Assembly (NCBI GenBank): GCA_013076295.1
Contig: RQOL01000699.1
Coordinates: 2,170,001-2,234,000, forward strand
Origin: Sanderia malayensis
Taxonomy: Eukaryota > Cnidaria > Scyphozoa > Semaeostomeae > Pelagiidae
Length of the DNA stretch: 64,000 nucleotides
Reading direction: 5' to 3'
The translations under genes were made by a program, and so were the position numbers. Below are positions 54,881 through 64,000 of the stretch, in pieces. Position 1 is the stretch's first letter. The number at the start of each line of letters is the position of its first letter. Under the pieces are notes generated by a model that was not told the DNA's origin, did no database searches, and saw nothing but the letters and a program-made list of their open reading frames with translations.

Positions 54881-57800
54881 ATGGATGAATCTGCTATTTC
54901 TACAAGGCTATATAGTGAGATGAATGAATCTATTATGTCTTCTGCTGCTTCATTGTACCCGGACTTAGGTAAAAATATGTTTTTACTCGCTTTTTGAATC
55001 TATCGATGGTGTTGATTGAAAACCCAAGATAGGTGGGGTGGACGCATCTGTTGAAATGAAATGCACAGGTCTAAAGTCTGCCAAGTTCATTGCTTTTCTA
55101 ACTGAAAGCTCTTATGCATTCGTTGTTAAAACCACGAGAGTTTGTATATTTTATTCATATTTATGCTAGGCTCCATGGAAAAGAAAAGTTTCTGTTTGAC
55201 AAGTGGAATTTTTCTCAGTGACAAATTGCTTCTGGAAGCAATAAGGGTAAGTGAAGTATGAAGAAACCTCTGAAAGATATCTATCATTTTTAAAATTTTC
55301 TTAAACTATAAAATATTCTTGTTTTCAAGGGCCTGAATGGCGAATTCAAGTGTGTCATGTCTGATGAAGAGCTCCATCAGTTGTGTGAAGAGAAAGACAA
55401 GCATAATTTTGTTTGTGAAGATTTCACAAGTACTGCCTACACAATCCTTCACAAGAGAAGATGCAAAATTTTTGGAGCACCATTTATCATTTCAATGTAC
55501 AGAATGCAGAGGGAATTGCCTGAGATATCACGGCCTGTGTACAATAGAGCAATGTCCGGTGTTTGCTTGTGTTTCACGGGGTTCAGAAACAAAGAAGAGA
55601 TGAGCAGGTTATGCAGATTGGTTCATCACATGGGTGGCAGTGTAAAGAAAGAGTTTAGCAGTCAAATTACTCATCTTGTTGCAAACTGTGTTTATCAAGG
55701 ATTGAAGTACAGGGTAAATTGAGATTATAGACATAAGAGATTTAAAATCAAATTTATATGAAGCTCCAAACCATATTATTTGGTTATTGGGTTATGATTT
55801 CAGTTGATTTTCCTTTGTTTTGCAGACTGCCATAAGCTTTGGAACACATATCATGAGCCAAGATTGGCTTGAGAAAGCTTGGGACCATCGCAATGACATG
55901 TGAGTATTGCTCAATGACATTAGAAATATGAAAATATGAGTTAAACACCCACTGACGGAGGTCTTTGTTAGATTTGCCACTCCCACAGAGAGGGCAACGT
56001 ACCAGCAAAATAAATAACTGAAAATCAGTGATAAAAATACGCAAATAATCTCCTCATTCATTGATCAATTTGAAATATTCAACTGGCAGCTGTCTTGATT
56101 AATAAAAACAATAGAAATCATAAGGTAATCTGATTCTTAAAATACCTGAGTATTATTTGCCATGAAATGACATTAACTCAAAGAGTTACAGACCTATTGT
56201 TGTCACGTGCCTCCAAACAACCATTGTACGCTTTGGTAATTGACATTTTCGGATGTTTTTTAAATCCCCCTTTCCTAAGTTCGTTATTTTCGACTGAGAT
56301 ATAATCCGAAATTTTCAAAATTCAAGCCTCGATCCAAAGCCTCGAGCGCCAACGAAATTCGTTCTGTCGTGTCGTGCAGACTTTGAAGTGGGAAAAATTT
56401 TGGGGAGTGTTACCTGGTGACGCGAAGCGGAATGATTGTATTGTGCAAGAAATATTGCAGGCTTGCTGCTAGGAATGCAGGGATAAATATGATCCACAAT
56501 ATAAATGTCCTGGAATACCAGAGTTGTACATATAAGGCCACGTTGAATGAAAATCTCGGCCTATTTGAGCACCCTCTTATCTGTTTTGTATACCAACCAT
56601 GTAGCAACAACAAAACTTTTGAAACGGCTAATTGTATTAACCCCCACAATCCCCGAAAATGCGAAGATAAAACGCCCGGTCGTTTGCGTTGGGTGTTTAA
56701 CAATGGCAATGAGTCATACTCATAGAGATAGGATATATACTAAACTAGAGAGCTAACTCCTATTGTTTCGGTCATAGCGAGGCTGAAACTTTGTGCGCCA
56801 TCTTGTTGACGGGAGAAGTTGCGAGAATATTCAAGGCACGGCAATGTCTGGGGAGCTCACCTAAAGTTTAAATTTAAAGCTTATAGCGTGATTCGAAAAC
56901 TAAATTCCAAAGTTTTTACCAGTTTCTAAATAAGTATATATGTGGAAACCTGTCTATGGTATTAAAATTTCTGTCAAATACTGCAAATGTCTACATTTTG
57001 TCAATTTGTAAGTACTTGAAAATCTCTTGACTTTTTTCGTAGGCCAAAATTGTTTCTTAGTTTTCTGATTTTTCCTCATACAAATAACAACGTATTGGGG
57101 TGGTGAACAAAATAATCTATTTTTATATTGATCTGAAGCAAGAATGACAAAAATCTAACAAGAATGAACAGAGCAACAGGCTTTTTTAGGATCTAGGCCA
57201 ATCTATCGAATGATATGAAGACAATTGAAAAATACAAAGAGAAATCCGTTTTGTAAAAATATTTAAAATAAAATGAAAAGAAAAATCAACATAATACAAT
57301 AAAAATATGATTTGTGTCCTATTTTTGAACTAAAATTGGCGTTATTTTAACTTTGTCTGGATGTTTCCACGCTTTAAGTTGTTGATCCCGTCCCGCTCCG
57401 GCTCCACACATGCAGGCAGCCTTCATAACAGCAATTGTGTTGCTATCCAGTTTACCATTCTGATCAATTTTCAGTTCTTTATCTGCTGATTTTCATGCCA
57501 TGCATGATGCGAAGAACTCGCATTTTTCGACCGTACTTCAGTTGTTTTTACTGTAATTTTCTCGATATAAACAAGCCTTTCTGGTCTCTGCGGTGGCGCT
57601 CCTTGCTCCAGAAGGCGCCGGGCCTAAAATAAATCATAACAACTAAAGTTTAATTTGCTGACACTGAAAAAAAATCCGAATATCGACCTTGTAGTAATAT
57701 CGAGCATGCAAAACAGGTCTTAGAAGCTGTCAATAGCATTTATTTCTATGCTATGAATGATATGATAGATACAAATGCAGCAACAACACAACAGGGCGAT

Positions 57801-60800
57801 TCTCAAAAAGAAAACAAGGGGTGGTCGGTTCTCGGTTGTATGAAATAATCAAAAGATTTAGTTTACCAAACCAATTCATTATGTATGTTAAAATTGCCCT
57901 GTTCCAATGTTCATTAATAAAAATTGTTATGTGTATGTTTTATGTCTCTTCTGTTTTTATGGGACAGGGCCCTCCATGCCGCTCCACTACTTCTAAGCTT
58001 ACATACTAAAATAAAACAAAAATTACTGTACCTTCCACGATGTCCAGACGTTCAAAATGTGTGAAAAGGCCTCTCCTTTACCATTCGTTGCTTCTCAGTC
58101 TTTAAATTTTACTGGATCATACTAAAAATCCATGTTTTTGCCTATGTGATAGGCATTTACGCATTGAAGTCAGTACTTTTACCCGTCAAAAACTCCCGTC
58201 AACAAGATGGCCGAAAAGGGTCACCTTTCCGGAGCCTCGTTCGCACTCTAGTTTAGTATATATCCTATCTCTATGGTCATACTAATAAACAAACAGAGCG
58301 TGGTGCTGCGCAGCACCACAGTCTCTGTTTTTGCGATGGCGCACCATGGCTACTGTCCCTTCCCATCATTTACCATTTATGGTGCGGAAGACGAAGGAAT
58401 TTAACTCCATCGCGTGGGTTCCTAAGATTATGTCATCCATCATTAATTTGATGTTTGGAGGTTTCGGCGGATAGCTTTAGCAGTGATTAAGATATTGGTT
58501 GTTATGCAGACATTTTAATGGTATTATCATGCGCAGGTAATGATGTTAGCTTTCATTTGTTTATTTCAGTGAATTCACGGCAACTGAAGAAAGTTTTGTA
58601 AGTCATTTGGCTACCTGATATAGTATCTTGAACAGATCTGATAAGTTTTTGAAAACAACTTTATTTGAAACACAGCGTTCTGAGAATCTGAGAGCTTCGG
58701 GAATTTGAGTAACAGATCAATAAGTTACAAAAACATTTGCCTTCCAGATTGAACAGTGGAAAATGAAGCCTTTCCAAGGCCTGAAATTAGGTTTCATTGG
58801 TTTTCCGGACGAAGAGCAGAAACATATGGAGGAGACAGCCGTTCAAAACGGTAAGATTCAAGTTCGAACCAAACATTCTCCTATCAGAACTTCATTGTAA
58901 ACCAATGTTGAAAATGTGTATTGATTGGTTTTGTTAAATTTTGTTTTTATTTCAAAAGGTGCAAGTTTTTTGCCAGTTGGTGATCCAGCATGCAGCCATC
59001 TAGTTGTGGAGCATTCCGTAGTTGAGCTGCCAACAGAAGGAAACTTCAAAGGGGTGCAAGTTGTCAAGCAAGAGGTACGTGAAAGCAGATTCCAACACTT
59101 TCAATCTGTACCAAATGATTACTTACTTGGATACACGAATCTGGGTAGAGTTTTTAGTCGACAATTTCGGTTTCAAACTCATAACAAGGGATATTATTGG
59201 AATTTTCTTTGTAGTGGTTCTGGGCGAGTATACAGATCGACGCATGTGCAGACGAAAGCCTCTACCAATTGCGCAAGGTAATTAGGTTTATTATTAAATA
59301 GCCTTCGCTTCCAACAAATTGATACGCTATGAGTCATTCATCAGCGAACATTTGTACACTGGGTATAGAGACATAGGCTCACGATTTGGCTGGCTTTTGC
59401 AGGATAACAATGCTTCGCCGTTTGTCAGCTCTGCTAATCGGAGCAAGAAGAGAAAAATACGAAATGTGGATATCGGAGAATTGTTATCGCCGGATTCACC
59501 TTTGTATTCCAACAAGAAGCGAAACCGAGAACGACTGTCTGCGATATCATCAACAACCCTGGACTCTTCTCTCGGCTCAATGATCGGTAAGACAAATAAC
59601 ATACCCCCTGAATATCAACTGATTCTATTGGCAAAGTACAGAGTGATCGATAATACGAAGGGGGCTGGGTGGGTTTGAGGTGTGGTGATCTGTATGAATG
59701 GTGTTTGTTTTGTTTTGTATAGAAATGTCAAGGGAAGATGACATTGCAGAAGAAGAAACAGCTCGAGTACCCGCGGTTGCATTGACTGCCCGGCATCAAA
59801 TCGCAGCAGAACTGCAGCAAACAGAGAGGAATTATGTCGACACGATTGCAACTATAATAAAGGTATGGAACCAAGGGTATTCCTACCAAGGGTATTCCTA
59901 TCAAGGGTATTCCTATCAGGGGTATTCCTATCAAGGGTATTCCTACCAAGGGTATTGATATGTATTTAGGGTTACGTTGGCAGTTGTGACATCAAAGAGC
60001 AAGGTGAATAAAAGCAACTGCATCATGCAATGATAGAGCAGGCATTATACGCAACCGTAAAGATGTTGCAGTGTACCGTGTATGCAACTGTTCAAGGTTG
60101 ATGTTTACTTGTTGATTTTCAGGTGTTTAAGGAACCTATTGAGCAATCATTTGACCAAAGGGGCGGACCACTTCTGGCTGCTGAAGAAATCAAAACAATT
60201 TTTGGTTCTCTGCCTGAGATTTTCGATCTCCATCACAAAATCCTGGTAAGTGGTTTCGCAGTTCAAATTGGCATGGCTCAGTGAGACCTTCTTGCTTTGG
60301 TTGCTGTTGTTTGTTGTTAACTGCAGTTGATCATTCTGTTTGCTTCTCCACAGGCTGCTATAGATGCCATCATGGAGAATTGGGCAGAGGACAGGTTAAT
60401 TGGCAAAGTGTTCCTCGACCATGTAAGTCACAGAATTCAAACTTTAACATCGATGACTTCTTCTCCGTTGCAAATAAGCAAAAACGCATTTATCAAAAAC
60501 ATATCAACATGTAATGTTAAACAGGACACCCGACCTCATCAGTTCGTTTTTGATAAGACTCTAATTCCGTGTAGCATTATAATATTGGGTGGTTATTTGT
60601 TATAGGCTGACAGCATGGCTAAAGCTTATCCACATTTTGTTAACTTCTTCGACATGGCCAAAGAAACGATCGTGAGATGCGACGAAGAGCGACCTCGTTT
60701 CCACGCCTTTCTCAAGGTATTCTATGCGTTTCTGCCTCATATTCACAATCACAAAGCATCTGCTCCTCGTGCTTAGATGAGTGGTAAAACCTGTGCTTAT

Positions 60801-63420
60801 GTCTGTATTTTGACCGCTTTTCAGATTTGTATGACGAAACCAGAATGTGGACGACAGAGTTTGACAGAGCTTCTGATTCGACCAGTGCAAAGATTACCAA
60901 GCATGAGTTTGTTGATTAACGGTACGAAATTTCCAAGGCAATATCAATATAACCATCCGAAGTATGATGGCTGAAGTGGTTTTTGGCATTTGAAGTGGTT
61001 AATACTTTGTTCTGTTTTCATTGCAGATCTCTTGAAAAAGACGGAAACGTCCAATCCAGATCACAAACTTCTTGCAAAGGCTGCAGAATCGATAAAGGAT
61101 GTCTTGACGTAAGTTGCAGCTATTGGTCTTTATCCTAACTATGTTTTGAAAGTCTTGGAGCCATTGTCTTGCATCCATCTGAATTTATCTGCAACATTGT
61201 TCTGTTTTCTTTTTCAAGGCATATCAATGAAGACAGACGAAGGACAGAAGGACAGTTTCAAATGTTTGAAATCATGAGAGAGGTCGATGGATGTCCAGTA
61301 AGTTTAACCTTCTTCTGAATGCCCATACAATGTGCTGACGTTCCTAATTGGCACATTGCCCTAAACGTTTATACAAGAAGGCGTTCGCGATTAATGTTGT
61401 TGTTCTTATCTGATTTGATAGGCATATATTTTGTCTTCCCATCGAAGACTTGTCACTAAAACAAACATGACAGAGCTCTCTGATGTTCTCAACTGCAAAG
61501 GCGATCCACTGACGGTGTTTTTATTCACTGATAGCTTAGAGGTAAGCACTGAATGTTCACCCCTGGAAAGTCAGAATCGTGTATTGGTATATTTAGTTGT
61601 GTGAGATGCTTCCAGGGGATGGTTACATACATACTATACATTACTATACATTACTATACATTGCTTGGTTTTACTCAAGTTTCGTCACCCAAGCATTCTT
61701 CTAACTGTAACATGATAATACAAACTGCAACAAATTGAAGGTTGTTGCTTCTATCGTAGGTGACAAAAAGAAAGGGCATGAAAAGTGTCAAATCATCAGC
61801 AAATGTCCCATTGAAAAGTCCAGGACCAACCAAGACACCACAACGCAATTACAAACACGTGGAGTTCATACTACTGTCGCATATCAAGTCAATTGTTGAC
61901 ATCAAAGACAAAGATGGTACAATAAATATTTGTTCACACTGTCACTCCTGGAAGGTCGATCTGATTCGTTCACTTCCAACGTGGGATAATAAGTGCGACG
62001 GGGGTTGATTGTGTTGATTCGTTTTCTTGCAGATGCGAAGAATATGTTTGGTTTGATTTACGTGTCGCAAATGGATGGACGTCAGAGCATGCTGATCTTT
62101 AGATTGACTGGCGAAGCCGAGAAGAAAGATTGGTTCGATAAACTCATGCGTGTCATTGCTGAGTCAAATTGCGTTGCTGATCCAGTGAGTGGAAATAAAT
62201 ATCCGTGTACCTTGTAGTTCTTCAGAACACTGTCAAATCTGCATAGTTCGAACTCGTGTAATTCAAACTCTATCTAATTTGAACGAAATTCTCTGTCCCT
62301 TCAAGGATCACTAATGAACCAACTCTTATAAAACAAACCTCTATAATTCGAACTGTTTGCAATTCGAACATTTTCACGCTTTCCCAGGCTGTTCGAATTA
62401 GACAGAGTTGACTTTAGTTCAACGTGGTTCAACGGACCATAATAGGAGGAGCGTTTTAAAAACCCAACTGTTTGTTGTACTCGTGCAGGAAAATTTGATT
62501 ACAACAGCTGAGGCGGATCAGTTGAGGCTGAAGAAATCAGATTCGATGGTGGATGGAGTTGTGAAGCGTGGCAATACATTCAGTAGAGCTTACAAGTGAG
62601 CGCTTATTTCTTTGACTGACTGATGAAAGATAGTAAAACATGCAACATAACTCATTCGCCACGAGATGAGATAGACGCCGGTGGCGATATAATAAGACGT
62701 TGTTATTCAATCACGAGATGAAATAGACGCCGGTGGCGATATAATAAGACGTTGTTATTTAATAACCAGCTTTCTTTCATCTAATAGGAAAGCTAAGAGC
62801 ACCACAAAAAGGGTTGGAAGAGCGATCTCATTGACAAAAACACCGAAGAAGACAAACTCGATAAGGCGAGCATTTTCCAGGTAATTTACAGAGGTTGGAC
62901 AAAAAACATCACTCTGCCACCCATTGGCACTGGCATGTGTAGGATAAGGAGGATAAAGAAAGAATAGACAATGAATATGTATAGTAATGTTGGTTGTTTT
63001 GTTACAGTGTCACACCAAATGGAGGCAACCGACTACAGAATGTCAGTCCCACACCAAGTGAGATGAGCATGATCAGTATGATTGATTTTGAAACATCAAT
63101 CTGTGATGAGTCATTCAGAAGGGTAAGTTTCTTGCGATTCCATCAGTATTCTCCTTTAAACCACCCTACAGGCTTAAAGGTGTTGCATTTAAGCCACCCT
63201 AAGGGCTTATTGTTTTCAATTAATTTGAAGAGGGGGGCCTAAAAGAGGGTTTATAGTATGTTTATCACAATGAAACAATGGAGCGTAGTGTAGGTGAATA
63301 CAGTAATATAATGTAGGATGTTTAATAGTAGTAACAGTACTTTGTCCTTGCAAAGGATGCAAATGAATGATAATGAGTATTGTCAATTACAATTGTTTTG
63401 ATTTCCCTTCACAGTTTTAA
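54881..63420 (+). CDS. ECT2: RhoGEF ECT2 (Pebble), twenty-three exons
   Basis: Exons: 54881-54968, 55170-55246, 55330-55713, 55826-55899, 58570-58597, 58748-58850, 58959-59074, 59215-59277, 59403-59586, 59723-59862, 60123-60245, 60354-60422, 60606-60717, 60825-60921, 61027-61108, 61219-61297, 61422-61541, 61760-61916, 62033-62184, 62489-62595, 62788-62880, 63008-63122, 63415-63420. About 855 residues (human about 880-914). ECT2 activates RhoA at the spindle midzone for cytokinesis. Order: N-terminal BRCT region with CLCFTGFRNKEEM, LVHHMGGSVKKEF and KQEWFWASIQ (to about residue 311); a polar linker with basic KKRKIR and KKRNRER; DH domain about 390-606 (RHQIAAELQQTERNYV, ECGRQSLTELLIRPVQRLPS); PH domain about 610-755; basic tail with KRVGRAISLTKTPKK. 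The last exon encodes only Phe and stop. Intron 4 is 2.7 kb because of a transposon. Confidence 0.95.
56721..58275. mobile_element. DNA transposon of 1.55 kb with 8-bp target duplication in ECT2 intron 4
   Basis: The ends CATAGAGATAGGATATATAC and their complement at 58256-58275 form perfect or near-perfect inverted repeats of about 30 bp. A subterminal pair (GCCATCTTGTTGACGGGAG near 56792 and its complement near 58193) follows. The 8-bp flank GTCATACT is repeated exactly (56713-56720 and 58276-58283). An 8-bp duplication fits hAT or P superfamilies; 30-bp repeats starting CAT lean to P-like. On minus, about 57630-57340 reads in part like a decayed coding region (GKLDSNTIAVMKAACMC), but no intact transposase is present. 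Confidence 0.82.
59868..59957 (+). repeat. 15-bp minisatellite, six copies, in an ECT2 intron
   Basis: CAAGGGTATTCCTAC repeated six times with C/T changes, beginning a few bases after the splice donor at 59863. Confidence 0.9.
62220..62415. mobile_element. Degenerate pogo/Tigger-like MITE in an ECT2 intron
   Basis: Left AACTCTATCTAATTTGAAC and right GTTCGAATTAGACAGAGTT are inverted, about 120 bp apart, with further TTCGAAC words between. About 200 bp, no coding frame. Similar TTCGAATTATAGAGGTTTGA words occur near 15220-15245. Confidence 0.55.
62659..62765 (+). repeat. Tandem duplication of about 57 bp in an ECT2 intron
   Basis: CACGAGATGAGATAGACGCC and the following GGTGGCGATATAATAAGACG TTGTTATT occur twice in a row with one or two changes, shortly after the donor at 62596. 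Confidence 0.85.
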
Positions 63421-64000
63421 CGACCAAAAATGAAAATCTTTATGAAGAAGAAATTTATAGAGAATGAAGAAAGTGTCTTCAAGTACCAGTTGGAAAGAAG
63501 AAGACCAAATCAAGACATAACGAAGAGTGAAAGACAAAGATTGCTGTTATTGGATACAAAGAAGTTTCAACAAGCATGGTAATGATAACAAAGTATTTGT
63601 TGTGGACTTCATATGTAAATATATAAAACAAATATTGAATTGATTTTTGTGCAATTTTCATGGTTTAACCCCACTTGGACAAATTGTTGAGACCGGAACA
63701 TTATTGGTGTTCCTTAATGACCCCCCAGTCAATTAGGGTAATCACCTACCATCCCAAATGGTAATTAGGGAATATTTGCTAATATCAAATTGAAATTATA
63801 GCCTAAATGTTCTCTGTGCTCTAACAAACATTGAAGCTCTGAAAGTTTTGTTCATCCAGACTCTGAAAGTTTTGTTTCCTCAATTTTATTTTTTGCGTTA
63901 TTTATTTTTTCTTGCTTATTATTTCCATAAAAAATTATGAACAGTTATATACCTTAACAATGTTGATTGTGTTACACATTGCTTGGTATTGACCTATATT
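63421..64000. other. ECT2 3' UTR and downstream, no gene seen
   Basis: AT-rich. A frame on plus (about 63430-63582) continues after the stop without known similarity, and no AATAAA is convincingly placed. The window ends in intergenic sequence. Confidence 0.4.

Noticed and set aside
55736..58569. Possible separate gene inside the large ECT2 intron
   Set aside because: The open frames are short. Part of the interval is a transposon with clear ends, and the rest shows no consistent splice pattern or domain.

Overview
The window is nuclear DNA of an animal. Nearly every gene is split by short GT-AG introns. The products are typical of metazoans: ZP, Kazal and VWC domain proteins, Rab6, ECT2, TEN1, TCTP and ACSL3/4. 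The sequence is AT-rich, gene-dense (about one gene per 4.5 kb) and full of small inverted-repeat DNA transposons. Telomere-like TTAGGG blocks also fit a metazoan. I cannot name the species. A compact invertebrate genome (sponge, cnidarian, tunicate or similar) fits best.

Layout. 1-10 kb, plus strand: 3' part of an equilibrative nucleoside transporter; a single-exon PI-PLC X domain protein; a five-exon protoporphyrinogen oxidase; an unrecognised four-exon secreted protein; then a nested transposon island. 10-19.3 kb, minus strand: a 14-exon mosaic extracellular gene reconstructed here (signal peptide, five Kazal domains, three copies of a two-cysteine beta-rich domain, four VWC domains and a ZP domain). 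19.3-24.4 kb: gene-free, with several MITEs. 24.4-29.1 kb, minus strand: an eight-exon protein with four RFX-like winged-helix repeats and coiled coils. 29.6-30.2 kb: a telomere-like minisatellite. 30.4-33.5 kb, plus strand: TCTP and a second, simpler VWC-ZP protein. 33.7-38.8 kb: MORN4-like (minus) head-to-head with glutathione reductase (plus). 39.0-41.0 kb: a 2-kb inverted repeat whose inner arm halves are purine:pyrimidine tracts. 41.2-53.6 kb, minus strand: ACSL3/4, Rab6, DNase II-like and a C6orf163-like coiled-coil gene. 53.9-63.4 kb, plus strand: TEN1 and the RhoGEF ECT2, which carries a 1.55-kb transposon with 8-bp target duplications in an intron.

The genes form no operon or single pathway. 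Themes are housekeeping metabolism (haem, glutathione redox, acyl-CoA), trafficking and cytokinesis (Rab6, ECT2), and secreted matrix proteins. The two VWC-ZP proteins look like paralogues about 13 kb apart and could belong to the same extracellular coat. The most unusual items are the mosaic ZP gene (with one reading-frame break and an intron bounded by an 11-bp direct repeat), the RFX-like repeat protein, the 2-kb palindrome and the TTAGGG-containing minisatellite. Exon edges were assigned by eye from splice consensus and phase, and may be off by a base or two.
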